DNA of 64,000 nt from JAGWBG01 sp034421095 (GCA_034421095.1 DAOUKR010000018.1:93582-157581), one strand, 5' to 3'; numbered from the stretch's first letter, positions 33,114 to 42,207 are shown. Notes: generated by a model not told the origin, from the sequence alone. Numbers and translations are program-made.

Positions 33114-33737
33114 TTGCCGGGGGCACTCTATCGTGCATCTCAAAGTGTAATTGAAGAAGACCTGTCCAGCATGGTGCTGGCAAGAGAAGAGCTTCCCCAT
33201 GAGATCAGAGAGCTTTATCCCTCCAGAGACGGCTTGCTGGACAACGAGACCATGGCCGAGCAAGGGCTTCCGGGCACAACTACGGCGGACATCAGTAACG
33301 CTGGTCGTATCACAGGCTACATCCGCGAGTTCGTTACCCACGTGCGGCCCGGTACTATCCAGGAAGGCTCGGACGTAGCGGTAGCAACCATCTCTCACCT
33401 CTTCAATAACAGTCTTGAGGTGTCATTGTGGATGACAGAGAGGTTTCTGGGAGACTCCCAAAGGGCCGTTGGGAAGGAACTGGGCCAGGGGCAGAAGCTT
33501 GTAAGCGTGGAGCAGCTACAGTTTGACAGCTTCTCCGATGAGACTGTGGGGCTTCGCACATTACAGACCACGCCGGCCGGGCTTGTCTCTTCCACCGTTG
33601 TTGACTTTCGCATTGGGCGGCTCCTGGGGGTTGCCTACCTGGTATCGCTGGGCGACGTGAAGCGGCAGCAGCTTGTTCAGCAATTGGGGCTGGAGCTTGA
33701 GCGAAAGATGGTCAAGGTCTTGCTGGACGCCTTCTAA
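33114..33737 (+). CDS. Hypothetical soluble protein
   Basis: 207-residue protein with no signal peptide or membrane segment. A central block (RITGYIREFVTHVRPGTIQEGSDVAVATISHLFNNSLEVSLWMTERFL) and a final block (STVVDFRIGRLLGVAYLVSLGDVKRQQLVQQLG) resemble an unnamed Chloroflexota protein layout with duplicated strand-helix halves. AGGAGG 5 bases before a TTG sets the start; the ATG at 33090 lies ahead of that ribosome site. The MFS gene follows after 3 bases, so they are coupled. No function assigned. Confidence 0.65.
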   Translation: MPGALYRASQSVIEEDLSSMVLAREELPHEIRELYPSRDGLLDNETMAEQGLPGTTTADISNAGRITGYIREFVTHVRPGTIQEGSDVAVATISHLFNNSLEVSLWMTERFLGDSQRAVGKELGQGQKLVSVEQLQFDSFSDETVGLRTLQTTPAGLVSSTVVDFRIGRLLGVAYLVSLGDVKRQQLVQQLGLELERKMVKVLLDAF

Positions 33738-33740
33738 ACT

Positions 33741-35036
33741 ATGGCCCATGAGGGAAGAAGCGTCGAGGACTCCGGTGCAAGCCCGAACAGGCCCAGGCCC
33801 TCAGGCATACAGACCTTTTCATCCCTGGCAAGCAAGGACTTCCGACTGCTTTGGACCGGCGGAATCTTCAGCCAGATGGCTTTCTGGCTTCAGATATTGT
33901 CGCTGGGATGGCTGGTCTGGGAACTCACCAAAGACCCGGACACGGGACAGGGTTCCGCTCTGCTATCGGGGACCGTATCCGGCTTGCGGGCCTTGCCAAC
34001 CCTGGTATTAAGCCCTTGGGCCGGGGTACTCCTTGACCGCATAGACCGCCGGAAGTCGTTGATAGTCGTCCAGTTCATCCTGGGCGTATTGGCCATCCTG
34101 TTCGCCTACATGGTGGCATCCGGCTCGGCGGAAGTCTGGCACGCTTTCGTCTACTCCGCCGTCACCGGGGTCTGCTACGCGCTGGCTATGCCAGCACTTC
34201 AAGCCCTCATCGTCAACACGGTCCCGCCCCACAACCTGGGGAACGCCTTTGCCCTCAACGCCATGACGGTCAATATCATGCGGATTACCGGGGCGCTGCT
34301 TGGGGGGCTGCTGATTACGACCGTGGGGATCAAATGGAACTTCTTCGTGGAGAGCGGGGCATATATCGGGCTGGCACTCCTGCTAATACCCTTGAAGACG
34401 CCTTACCAAGAGCCGTCTACCGCCCGGGGTTACTCGGTGCTGACCAATATGAAGGACGGTATCAGCTACATCTGGAGGGAAAACCGAATCATATTTCACC
34501 TCCTGGTGCTCAACATTATCCTCAACCTGGTATTCATACCCATCCCCAACCTTCTGCCGGCCTATACCGGCGAAGTGCTCGGCTCCGAGGCCGACGTGGG
34601 AGGATACCTCATGGCTGCCCAGGGAGTGGCGGGACTGACGGCTACCATCTTCATAGCCTCATTGGGTTTCAGGTTCAAGAAAGGCAAGATAGGCCTGATA
34701 GCGCTGGCAACGGGCTGTGCCGCCATCCTGGGACTTGCCCAGTCCCATTGGCTCTTTCTCTCCCTGGCGATGATGGCCCTCATGGGCGTCTCCCAGACCA
34801 ACTTCATTGTGAGCAACCAGACCCTGGTACAGGGCATGATTCCCGACACCCTGAGGGGACGGATTACCAGCATCTACACGCTGATGATGGGGATAAGCCC
34901 CATTGGCATTTCCCTCATCAGCCTCTTCATAGAGATGTACACCGCTTCGGGGGCGCTCACCATCGTGTCGTCCGTGGGTCTTGTACTGGCACTCTGCTTT
35001 CTCGTCAGCTTCCGGCAGGTGCGTCAGCTGGAGTAA
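33741..35036 (+). CDS. MFS transporter, EntS/MFS_3 type
   Basis: 431-residue major facilitator with 12 predicted helices and a 30-residue hydrophilic N-terminus. Motifs: LLWTGGIFSQMAFWLQILSLGWLVWELT in helix 1, the loop 2-3 motif GVLLDRIDRRKSL (motif A), and TNFIVSNQTLVQGMIPDTLRGRITSIYTLMMG. These fit the MFS_3 group of drug and siderophore exporters. It starts 3 bases after the preceding gene. Substrate unknown. Confidence 0.9.
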   Translation: MAHEGRSVEDSGASPNRPRPSGIQTFSSLASKDFRLLWTGGIFSQMAFWLQILSLGWLVWELTKDPDTGQGSALLSGTVSGLRALPTLVLSPWAGVLLDRIDRRKSLIVVQFILGVLAILFAYMVASGSAEVWHAFVYSAVTGVCYALAMPALQALIVNTVPPHNLGNAFALNAMTVNIMRITGALLGGLLITTVGIKWNFFVESGAYIGLALLLIPLKTPYQEPSTARGYSVLTNMKDGISYIWRENRIIFHLLVLNIILNLVFIPIPNLLPAYTGEVLGSEADVGGYLMAAQGVAGLTATIFIASLGFRFKKGKIGLIALATGCAAILGLAQSHWLFLSLAMMALMGVSQTNFIVSNQTLVQGMIPDTLRGRITSIYTLMMGISPIGISLISLFIEMYTASGALTIVSSVGLVLALCFLVSFRQVRQLE

Positions 35037-35051
35037 ATGGCAGGCGTGTGC

Positions 35052-35080
35052 TTGACACCGATAGGTGCCGCCGGTACACT
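35052..35080 (+). promoter_or_regulatory. Promoter for the P-loop kinase gene
   Basis: TTGACA (35052-35057) and TACACT (35075-35080), 17-bp spacing, 33 bp before the ATG. Confidence 0.65.
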
Positions 35081-35113
35081 GCCCACGGTACGGTAAGGAG
35101 AGGTATTGATTGA

Positions 35114-35764
35114 ATGGCAAGCGAACCCACACCCATATCTCAGACCGAGGGACCTCTGGTCATCCTCCTAGGAGGGGTCTCGGGCACGGGGAAGACCACA
35201 CTAGCCAATGCGCTGGTCAGAGAATTAGGCCTCTCTCACCACCTGAGCACCGGATTCATCAGGGCCTCGATCGCCCATCTGCTTCCCCAAGGGGATGCCC
35301 GACTTCTCCAGAAGCACACTTACGACGCTTACGAGGCGTTGCCTGTCGGAGACCCGCCGAGGAGGGACGGCATCCCCGCAGACAGAAGCCCGCTTCTGGA
35401 AGGGGCCATCAGGCAGTCAATTCTGCTCAAACCCGCCATAGAATCTTGCATCAGAAGGGCCGTTCGGGAAGGGATAGGCATGGTCCTGGAGGGCAGTCAT
35501 TTTATTCCGGGAATCCTGGACCCAGAATCCACCGGCGCCAACCTCATGTGCGTGCTGGACGTGCCGGACAGGGACGCTCTGAAGCGTCGCGCTCTCAGCC
35601 CCAACCATTCCAGGCGCAGGCTCTCCGACCTGCAACTGGACCGCCTGATTGAGCTGCAAGAGGGCATCCTCAGTCTAGCGGGAGTTCACCGCCGGCCTGT
35701 GATTGTCAACGACGACCTGCCCAAGGCGGTCAGCGAGGCCCGGTCTTTGCTGATAAGTGAATGA
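35114..35764 (+). CDS. P-loop kinase, 2-phosphoglycerate kinase-like
   Basis: 216-residue kinase. The P-loop is GGVSGTGKTT (residues 20-29), followed by LSTGFIRASIAHLL and, later, the LID-like stretch LKRRALSPNHSRRR. This matches the 2-phosphoglycerate kinase family, which in thermophiles makes 2,3-bisphosphoglycerate, a precursor of cyclic solutes. The assignment to that reaction is by family resemblance only. AGAGG precedes the ATG by 9 bases. Confidence 0.75.
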   Translation: MASEPTPISQTEGPLVILLGGVSGTGKTTLANALVRELGLSHHLSTGFIRASIAHLLPQGDARLLQKHTYDAYEALPVGDPPRRDGIPADRSPLLEGAIRQSILLKPAIESCIRRAVREGIGMVLEGSHFIPGILDPESTGANLMCVLDVPDRDALKRRALSPNHSRRRLSDLQLDRLIELQEGILSLAGVHRRPVIVNDDLPKAVSEARSLLISE

Positions 35765-35785
35765 ATATCTAAACCAATCTATCCA

Positions 35786-35852
35786 GTCATTCCCGTGAAA
35801 ACGGGAATCCACCACGCCTGACATTGGACTCCCGCTTTCGCGGGAGTGACGA
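35786..35852. repeat. Dispersed repeat, family A
   Basis: TCATTCCCGTGAAAACGGGA at one end and CTCCCGCTTTCGCGGGAGTG at the other, each arm a hairpin. Same unit as 41755-41804, 43592-43661 and 52716-52807. Confidence 0.8.
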
Positions 35853-35913
35853 TATGGGTAGTAACTCATTCACGCCACAGTAATAGGGACCCGGGACCAA
35901 GAGTCGTAAAAAG

Positions 35914-36735
35914 CTAGCTCCACGTCCAACGGGGCAGACGCTTCTCGGCGAAAGCCTGTATCGCTTCTGCGTGGTCGTTGGTCTCAGACAGGGTCCGGAA
36001 GGCCAGGTGGACCTGCCGCGCCGTCTCCTCGTAGGTTGCATCCTGGGCCTCGTTGGCTAGCCGCTTGAACATCTGCTGCGCCAGGGGTGGAACAGCCTCG
36101 ATGATTCTGTTGGCCAAGTCCAAGCAGGTGGGCAGCAAGTCCTCCCCTGAGACAATCTCATCCAGGAGACCTATCTCCAGGGCTTTCTGCGCCGGGATAA
36201 TCTCGCCCAGAATTCCCAGCTTGTAAGTCTTGTTGTAACCCAAAAGCCGGATGAGCAGCCCCAGGCTCCCGTCATCGGGCGGGAGGCCCCGGCGAAGGAA
36301 AATCCAGCCGATACGGGCCTCGTCGGAGGCTATGCGGAAGTCACAGGCTGCGGATAGGCCCACGCCGGTGGTGATACATGGCCCGTTGACGGCGGCTATG
36401 GTGGTCTTGGAGAGCTTCCATAGCTGGTAGATGACGCCCCGCCCGTAGCTGAGATGGGGCGTCAGGTCCTTGACCGAAGGCGGGACGGCCTCCAGTGCCT
36501 TTGCGCCTCCCAGGGCCGCCATCTCCTTGATGTTGGCCCCCGAGCAGAAGCCGCGACCCTCTCCGGTTAGGACCAGGGCCCGTGTCTGGGGGTCATCCTC
36601 TACCCGTTTTAGCTCCTCGGCCATCTCGTGCATCATCTGGAAGTTGATGGCGTTAAGGGTCGGAGGGTCGTTGAGTCTCAGGATTTCTACGTGGCCCTGC
36701 CGCTCCACCTTGATGAACTGGTACTCCCTTGCCAT
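35914..36735 (-). CDS. Enoyl-CoA hydratase/isomerase family protein
   Basis: 273-residue crotonase-fold enzyme, likely hydrating a 2-enoyl-CoA. The oxyanion-hole segments are LTGEGRGFCSGANIKEMAALGG near residue 57 and AAVNGPCITTGVGLSAACDFRIASDEARIG near residue 115. AAAGGAGAGG precedes the ATG. It is last in a minus-strand series after four CoA-transferase genes, 11 bp from the nearest, so it is probably the hydratase step for acids activated by those enzymes. Confidence 0.9.
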   Translation of the reverse strand: MAREYQFIKVERQGHVEILRLNDPPTLNAINFQMMHEMAEELKRVEDDPQTRALVLTGEGRGFCSGANIKEMAALGGAKALEAVPPSVKDLTPHLSYGRGVIYQLWKLSKTTIAAVNGPCITTGVGLSAACDFRIASDEARIGWIFLRRGLPPDDGSLGLLIRLLGYNKTYKLGILGEIIPAQKALEIGLLDEIVSGEDLLPTCLDLANRIIEAVPPLAQQMFKRLANEAQDATYEETARQVHLAFRTLSETNDHAEAIQAFAEKRLPRWTWS

Positions 36736-36746
36736 GGTCCTCTCCT

Positions 36747-37961
36747 TTATTTTATGACGCCACGCCTGATTAGCTCCGCAACCTCAGTGTCCCTGATGCC
36801 CAGCACATCCTGGAATATGTAATCGTTGTGTTCACCCATGTCGGGCGGGCGAGTGAGAGCCTGGGGAACCGTACCGGAGAACTTCCACGGGAGACCCATC
36901 ATTATGTATGGCCTCCCTTCCTGGTCTTCCGCCGTTTCAAAGACGTTCCTGTCGTGGAGATGGGGGTCGCCCAGCAAGTCCTGGGCGTCGTAGCTGGCAG
37001 TCGCCGGAACCCCGGCCTCCTGAAGCAACGTCATAGCCTCCTGGGCGTTCACCCCTACGCTCCACTCCGACAACATCGCGTCGAGGGCGTCCTGGTTCTT
37101 CCACCGGAGGTAACGGTCGGCGTACCTGGAGTCTGTCAGCCAGTCCTCCCTGCCAACCACCGCGCACAGGGCCTCCCACTCCTCCTGGGTCGCCACCGCT
37201 ATACTTATCCAGCTTCCCGGCTCGGTACATGGGTAGACGTTGTGGGGTGCCATGATGGCATCCCGGTTGCCCTGGCGCGGCTGGTCGTGACGGTTCACCA
37301 TAGCATCCAGCAGTGCCTCACCCACGAAAGAGGACACTACCTCCCTGCTGGAGCAGTCTATCCATGTTCCAACACCCGTCTTTCTGAGATGGTGGATGGC
37401 GCTCAGCAGGGCGAAACAGGCCGTCGTCCCGGAAATCAAGTCCGCCGAGAGGCGAAGCTCTACGGGGGGGCCGTCCTCGTAGCCGCTCAGGTAGCTGGCA
37501 CCCCCCAGCGCACCGAAGACGGCGGCGAGACCCTTCCCGTCCTTCTCGGGGCCGGAAGCGCCGTGGGAGGACATGGAAAGCATGATGAGGGCCGGGTTGA
37601 TACTCTTTAGCTCGGAATATCCCAGGCCCAGGCGGTCCATAACCCCCGTCTGGAAGTTCTCTGCCACCACGTCGCTCACGGCCACGAGTTTCTTTACAAG
37701 CTCAACCCCTTCCCTGTGCTTCAGGTCTATACACACACTGCGCCTGTTCACGTTCAGCTCGTTGAGGGTGTTCATCGTCTGGCCGGACTGGGACACCCGG
37801 GCCATGGGGCTGCCGGTGCCCCGGTAGTAAATCGGGCGGGTTGTGGTCTCGATTCGTATACATTCGGCCCCCATCAGCGCGCAAAGGAGGGCGCAATATG
37901 GCCCCACGCCAATCCAGGTGAACTCGATGATGCGCACTCCACTGAGGGGTAGGTCAGACAC
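36747..37961 (-). CDS. CaiB/BaiF CoA-transferase, cluster copy 4
   Basis: 404-residue family III CoA-transferase. LPLSGVRIIEFTWIGVGPYCALLCALMGAECIRIE starts the fold; the catalytic Asp is in GVGTWIDCS (about 202). The start is a GTG with GGAGG at 7 bases. It lies 22 bp after copy 3 and 11 bp before the enoyl-CoA hydratase. The four clustered copies are of nearly equal length (404-406) but clearly diverged, so they likely act on different acids or form mixed dimers. Confidence 0.92.
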   Translation of the reverse strand: MSDLPLSGVRIIEFTWIGVGPYCALLCALMGAECIRIETTTRPIYYRGTGSPMARVSQSGQTMNTLNELNVNRRSVCIDLKHREGVELVKKLVAVSDVVAENFQTGVMDRLGLGYSELKSINPALIMLSMSSHGASGPEKDGKGLAAVFGALGGASYLSGYEDGPPVELRLSADLISGTTACFALLSAIHHLRKTGVGTWIDCSSREVVSSFVGEALLDAMVNRHDQPRQGNRDAIMAPHNVYPCTEPGSWISIAVATQEEWEALCAVVGREDWLTDSRYADRYLRWKNQDALDAMLSEWSVGVNAQEAMTLLQEAGVPATASYDAQDLLGDPHLHDRNVFETAEDQEGRPYIMMGLPWKFSGTVPQALTRPPDMGEHNDYIFQDVLGIRDTEVAELIRRGVIK

Positions 37962-37983
37962 GCTATGCCTCCATCAGTCTATC

Positions 37984-39204
37984 TCACACTATCTCGGCTT
38001 GCGCCAGCCTGGCAAGCTCCCTGCGCTCCAGGCCCATACGGTCACAGTAGATTTTCAGGTTATGTTCACCCAGGGTCGGGGCGCGCTGCTCAGGCACGCC
38101 GGATACGCCCGAGAACTTGTAGGGGAGGGAGGGGATGCGGGTTATCCCGGCAGCGCTGGAACCGCGTACCTTTGTAAAGAACCCGCGCTCCTTCTCGTGC
38201 CTGGACCGGACAACGTCCGTGGGGGTAGAGAACATTCCCACCGGCACCCCGTAGCGCCGGCCCAGACGGTAAATGTGGGCACGGGTGTACTTGGTGGTCC
38301 AGCTCTCTATACCCGGATTGATTTCCGCTCCATGCAGCCGACGCGTGGCACGCAGGCTATATTCCTCCTTCATGGCCCAGGAGGGGCTTCCCATCATCCG
38401 GACCAGGCTATTCCAGTGAACGTCCTCGTGGGCCAGTATCTCCACGTAGCCGTCCTTGCATGGGAAACAACCGCCGTAGGGGAAGTCCTGGGTGTCGGCG
38501 GTCTCCAGGAACCCGTAGTTGGCGTACATGCCTACCATGTTTCGCTCCAGGGTCAGATGGGCCTCCTGCTTGGACACATCTACGTGTTGTCCCTGGCCGG
38601 TCATGCTGCGGGCAAGGATGGCGAACATCACGGCCGTCGCTGCTGTAATGCCACAGTAGTAGTCGCCCACGTGGCCGCCGATTTTCAGCGGGGGCCGGTC
38701 GGGATACATCCGCCGGGACAGGCCGGTGGGGGTAATCCACCCGCTGCCGCCGACGTGGGTCGTGTTCAGATTGTGGGCTTTCCACCGGCTATGACGGCCA
38801 TCCTGGCCAAAGGGTGTGATGGACGCCATGACAAGCCGGGAATTCAGGCTCGCCAGCTCGTCATAACCCACGCCCAAGCCCTCCAGCACCCCCGGCTCCA
38901 TGTCCTCTATCAGAACGTCCGACTCCGCCACCAGCGCCTTCAAGAGGTCGCGTCCCGTTGACGTAGTTATGTCAAGTGTTATGCTGGCTTTGTTGGCGTT
39001 GAGGTACTGGAACAGGAGGCTTCTGTCGGGGCCGGGTATGTCCTCGGCAAAGGGTTCGCTGTGCCGGGAGGGGTCGCCGCGAAAGGGAGGTTCAATCTTG
39101 ATGACCTCGGCACCGGAGAAAGCCAGCATTCTCCCGCAGAAGGGACCGGAGACCATGGAGGCAAGCTCCAGCACCCGGATGTCTGAAAGTAGGGGCAACC
39201 CCAC
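37984..39204 (-). CDS. CaiB/BaiF CoA-transferase, cluster copy 3
   Basis: 406-residue family III CoA-transferase; catalytic Asp in GQGQHVDVS (about 209), C-terminal LGEHNLKIYCDRMGL as in the family. The frame is open to 39252, but the near-consensus promoter at 39261-39289 would start the mRNA there, so the GTG at 39204, with GAGGAGG 11 bases before it, is a better start and gives the same length as the other copies. It is the one copy in the cluster with an obvious promoter of its own. Confidence 0.9.
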   Translation of the reverse strand: MGLPLLSDIRVLELASMVSGPFCGRMLAFSGAEVIKIEPPFRGDPSRHSEPFAEDIPGPDRSLLFQYLNANKASITLDITTSTGRDLLKALVAESDVLIEDMEPGVLEGLGVGYDELASLNSRLVMASITPFGQDGRHSRWKAHNLNTTHVGGSGWITPTGLSRRMYPDRPPLKIGGHVGDYYCGITAATAVMFAILARSMTGQGQHVDVSKQEAHLTLERNMVGMYANYGFLETADTQDFPYGGCFPCKDGYVEILAHEDVHWNSLVRMMGSPSWAMKEEYSLRATRRLHGAEINPGIESWTTKYTRAHIYRLGRRYGVPVGMFSTPTDVVRSRHEKERGFFTKVRGSSAAGITRIPSLPYKFSGVSGVPEQRAPTLGEHNLKIYCDRMGLERRELARLAQAEIV

Positions 39205-39260
39205 GGTTTCTGCGGCCTCCTCACTAGATATGAAGGCTCCCCGGTGCGGCACTGGCGGCC

Positions 39261-39289
39261 ATTATAAGACTCGCCCATATCAAGGTCAA
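39261..39289 (-). promoter_or_regulatory. Internal promoter in the CoA-transferase cluster
   Basis: TTGACC (39284-39289) and TATAAT (39261-39266) with 17-bp spacing. The -35 overlaps the stop codon of the upstream CoA-transferase, so copies 3 and 4 and the hydratase can be expressed separately from copies 1 and 2. Confidence 0.75.
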
Positions 39290-40503
39290 TACAGTACCTT
39301 CTGCTCCATCAAGCGGCGACGCTCCTCGGCGGAGAGACCGAGAAGCTCCCCGAATACGTAGTCGTTGTGCTCTCCCATGATGGGTGCATGACGTCTGATG
39401 CGCCCCGGAGTGCCGCTGAGCTTGTAGGGGATTCCGTAGAGAGGCTCCGTGCCTAGCACCGGGTGTTCCACGTCGACGTAAGCCTCACGTGCCTGCAAGT
39501 GGGGGTTGAAGTACCGCCCCTCCTGGTTCAGACAGGGCATGGCCGCTACCCCCGCACCCTGAAGGGTCTCCATGACCTCGTAGGCATCCCTTCGGGAGGT
39601 CCACTGGGCGACGTGCTGGTCAAGCTCCTTGCGGTGGAGCACCCTCTGATATCCATCCGAGAAACGTTCCTCCCACGCCCAGGAGGGGCTGTCCAGGGCG
39701 GAGCGAAAAGCCTCCCACTCTTCCTGGGTACTCACCGCTATGGATACCCACATGTCGTCCCCCTGGCACGGATAGATGCCGTGGGGTGCCATGAAGGGAT
39801 GGCGGTTGCCCTGGGGCGCTGCAATGCGACCGTTCATCATGTAGTCCATGGTGGCCACACCCATCATCGTCCCCACGGCTTCCCACATGGAAAGGTCTAT
39901 GTACTGGCCCTCTCCGGTGCGCAGGCGATGATGGAAGGCCGCCAGCGCTGCAATCACGCCGTACTGGCTGCTGCTGGGGTCTCCCTGGACGTGGTTGAAG
40001 CCGCAGAACTCATCGCCGTCGGGGTCTGCGCCAATGCTGTCCAGCCCAACCAGGGCACCCGCAGCGTTGCCGTATCCCCGCAACTCGTTGCGAGGCCCGT
40101 ACTGGCCGGCCAGGGGGCAGGAGACCATGATAACCTGGGGGTTCACCTGACGAAGATTCCGGTAGTCCAGCCCGGCGGCTGCCAGGGCGTGAGGACTCAT
40201 GTTCTCCACCACAATGTCGCTGATGCTCGCCAGCCTCTCCACCACCCTCCGGCCCTCGGCATGGCTTATGTCAACGGTTACGCACATCTTGCCGCGGTTG
40301 ACGTTGTGATAAAGGGGATTCTGCTCCGGGTCGGGGGTATCGCCGATTATGGGGCGGCCCTGCCGGGCTGGGTCGAGCCTTCGGCGGGACTCCACCTTGA
40401 TAACCTCTGCGCCCATGTCGGCCAGGACGTGGCCCAGCACGGCCCCGGCCCACACCCAGCCCAAGTCCAGCACCCGAATCCGCTCCAAAGGCAAAGGCTG
40501 CAT
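39286..40503 (-). CDS. CaiB/BaiF CoA-transferase, cluster copy 2
   Basis: 405-residue family III CoA-transferase. PLERIRVLDLGWVWAGAVLGHVLADMGAEVIKVE begins the fold; catalytic Asp in GEGQYIDLS (about 203); MGEHNDYVFGELLGLS at the end. GGAG lies 8 bases before the ATG. 14 bp after copy 1. Confidence 0.92.
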   Translation of the reverse strand: MQPLPLERIRVLDLGWVWAGAVLGHVLADMGAEVIKVESRRRLDPARQGRPIIGDTPDPEQNPLYHNVNRGKMCVTVDISHAEGRRVVERLASISDIVVENMSPHALAAAGLDYRNLRQVNPQVIMVSCPLAGQYGPRNELRGYGNAAGALVGLDSIGADPDGDEFCGFNHVQGDPSSSQYGVIAALAAFHHRLRTGEGQYIDLSMWEAVGTMMGVATMDYMMNGRIAAPQGNRHPFMAPHGIYPCQGDDMWVSIAVSTQEEWEAFRSALDSPSWAWEERFSDGYQRVLHRKELDQHVAQWTSRRDAYEVMETLQGAGVAAMPCLNQEGRYFNPHLQAREAYVDVEHPVLGTEPLYGIPYKLSGTPGRIRRHAPIMGEHNDYVFGELLGLSAEERRRLMEQKVLY

Positions 40504-40517
40504 ATTCTATCTCCAGC

Positions 40518-41735
40518 CTATATCACGGCCGACTGGCGTAGCTTGACCAGCTGACTGCTATCGTATCCCAGCAGCCCGCAGTACACGTCCGAGTTGTGCT
40601 CGCCCAGCAGCGGTGCAGGACGGAGGACCTCCCAGGGGGTCTCGGAGAACTGGTAGGGCTTTCCGGGGTATTTCAGGGCCCCTGCTCGTTGGTGCTCCAT
40701 CTCGACGAAGAACCCCCGCGCCGCCAGATGGGGGTCGTTAACGAAGTCGGCGATGGTATTCACAGGGGTGAAAGGGACCCCGTAGTCATAGAACAGCTGA
40801 GATAGCTCACCCTTGGTCCGCTCCTCGAGCCACGCCCCGATGTAACCGTCCAGTTCATCCGCGTACAGCTCGTTCATCTTGAGGCGGTCCTGAAAGCGGG
40901 GGTCCCGTCCCCAGTCCGGGTCTCCCATCATTTCCAGGATACGGTTCCACTCCCTCTTGGTCATGGCCTGCATCCGAATTTCCCCGTCCTTGCAGGGAAG
41001 GATGGTGTTAGGATAGGGGCCTCCACGAACACGACGGCCATGTCGTATGGTGGTACGAAGCCCGAAGAGCCACTGCACTATACCCACTCCCGCGTGGAAC
41101 GTGGCCCAGGAATCGGCTTCGGCCAGGTCAATATGCTGGCCGGTCCCGCCTAGGTCACGAGTCACCAGGGCAATCATCACTGCCATCGCCCCGGTAACGG
41201 CCACCTGGTAGTGTCCAAGCATCTGCGGGGTATTCAACGGTGAGCGCTCGGGCAGGCCCAGGTGCATGACCACGCCCCCTAGAGAGGCGGCGTTAATCTC
41301 GTAGCCCTTGTAGTCACGATACGGTCCCGTGCCACCGTACGGGGACAGGGAGAGCATGATAAGGTCGGGGTTGGTCTCCTGCAGGTCCTGGTAGCCCAGT
41401 CCCATCTCCCCGGCTACGGGCGGGGGATAGTTCTGCACCAGAATGTCCGCGGAGCTTACCAGCCCCTTCAGGATGCCCTTGCCGCCGTCCGAGCACGGGT
41501 CCAGGGTGATTCCCAGCTTGTTCATGTTCAGGTAGAGGAAAAGCCCGCTCTTTTCAGGGTCGGGTTCATCTCCCGGAAACGGACCGTAGTGGCGGGAGGA
41601 ATCACCGAAGCCGGGCCGCTCCACCTTTATGACCTCTGCACCCAGGTCGGCCAGGAGCTTGGTCGCATAGGCGGCGGACACCATATCCCCCAGCTCAATT
41701 ACTCTCAGACCATTTAACGCTTGTAGAGTCATCAT
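40518..41735 (-). CDS. CaiB/BaiF CoA-transferase, cluster copy 1
   Basis: 405-residue family III CoA-transferase. LNGLRVIELGDMVSAAYATKLLADLGAEVIKVERPGFGD begins the fold; catalytic Asp in GTGQHIDLA (about 203); LLGEHNSDVYCGLLGYD at the end. First gene of the minus-strand cluster. The ribosome site (GAG at 6 bases) is weak, and a family A repeat sits 20 bp upstream in the leader. Confidence 0.92.
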   Translation of the reverse strand: MMTLQALNGLRVIELGDMVSAAYATKLLADLGAEVIKVERPGFGDSSRHYGPFPGDEPDPEKSGLFLYLNMNKLGITLDPCSDGGKGILKGLVSSADILVQNYPPPVAGEMGLGYQDLQETNPDLIMLSLSPYGGTGPYRDYKGYEINAASLGGVVMHLGLPERSPLNTPQMLGHYQVAVTGAMAVMIALVTRDLGGTGQHIDLAEADSWATFHAGVGIVQWLFGLRTTIRHGRRVRGGPYPNTILPCKDGEIRMQAMTKREWNRILEMMGDPDWGRDPRFQDRLKMNELYADELDGYIGAWLEERTKGELSQLFYDYGVPFTPVNTIADFVNDPHLAARGFFVEMEHQRAGALKYPGKPYQFSETPWEVLRPAPLLGEHNSDVYCGLLGYDSSQLVKLRQSAVI

Positions 41736-41754
41736 TGCAACTCAAAACGCTTTC

Positions 41755-41804
41755 GTCATTCCCGTGAAAACGGGAATCCAGACTCCCGCTTTCGGGGGAG
41801 TGAC
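41755..41804. repeat. Dispersed repeat, family A
   Basis: Short copy: the two hairpin arms (CCCGTGAAAACGGG and CTCCCGCTTTCGGGGGAG) are joined directly. It lies upstream of the CoA-transferase cluster. Confidence 0.8.
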
Positions 41805-41924
41805 CAAGAGCACTGTAATCCAAATGCGATAGCCCAAAGTAGAATATTAAGCGATGTCCTCTTTGACACACGTAGGGATGTATGATAGACCTTACTCAGA
41901 TCAGGTTACAAAGGGAGTCCAGTC

Positions 41925-41990
41925 ATGGAAAAGTATAGCACACAGGACGATGAGGGCGAGGACTATGACCAAGTATCCGGCCATCATTGA
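41925..41990 (+). CDS. Possible 21-residue leader peptide upstream of hicB-like gene
   Basis: ATG with AAGGGAG at 7 bases opens a 21-codon acidic frame (MEKYSTQDDEGEDYDQ...) that runs across the start of the HicB-like gene in another frame and stops inside it. Good ribosome site, very short product. Could couple translation or be chance. Confidence 0.3.
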   Translation: MEKYSTQDDEGEDYDQVSGHH

Positions 41991-42207
41991 TGGAGAGCGG
42001 GGTGCCTATGGTGTTGTTATACCCGACCTGGGAGCCTGTGGCATGGGAGCAACGGTTGATGAAGCTCTGGCCGACGCCACTCAGGCGCTGCCTGAGTATC
42101 TAGCGATATTGCGTGAGCATGGCGAGGACATTCCTCCACCCAGCGCGTTGGAGGACATTGCGCTGGCCCATGGCGAGATGCTCGCCTACGTAATCTTGGA
42201 GGAGTAG
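41968..42207 (+). CDS. HicB-like antitoxin domain protein (orphan)
   Basis: 79-residue protein of the HicB/UPF0150 fold: MTKYPAIIDGERGAYGVVIPDLGACGMGATVDEALADATQALPEYLAIL. It lacks a DNA-binding tail and no hicA-type toxin is adjacent, so it is probably an orphan antitoxin or a remnant. GAGG lies 3-4 bases before the ATG. The start overlaps a possible leader peptide frame. The longer frame to 41854 has no ribosome site. Confidence 0.78.
   Translation, partial: TKYPAIIDGERGAYGVVIPDLGACGMGATVDEALADATQALPEYLAILREHGEDIPPPSALEDIALAHGEMLAYVILEE

Noticed and set aside
35110..35652. 180-residue frame overlapping the P-loop kinase
   Set aside because: Same strand, other frame; Arg/Pro-rich shadow without motifs, whereas the kinase frame has a clear P-loop.
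37843..38961. 372-residue plus-strand open frame
   Set aside because: Antisense across two CoA-transferase genes; spans their gap and has no family motifs.
39463..40554. 363-residue plus-strand open frame
   Set aside because: Antisense of a CoA-transferase gene with intact catalytic motifs.
41863..41886. Promoter TTGACA...TATGAT upstream of the HicB-like gene
   Set aside because: Spacing is only 12 bp, too short for sigma-70; other -10 choices match poorly.
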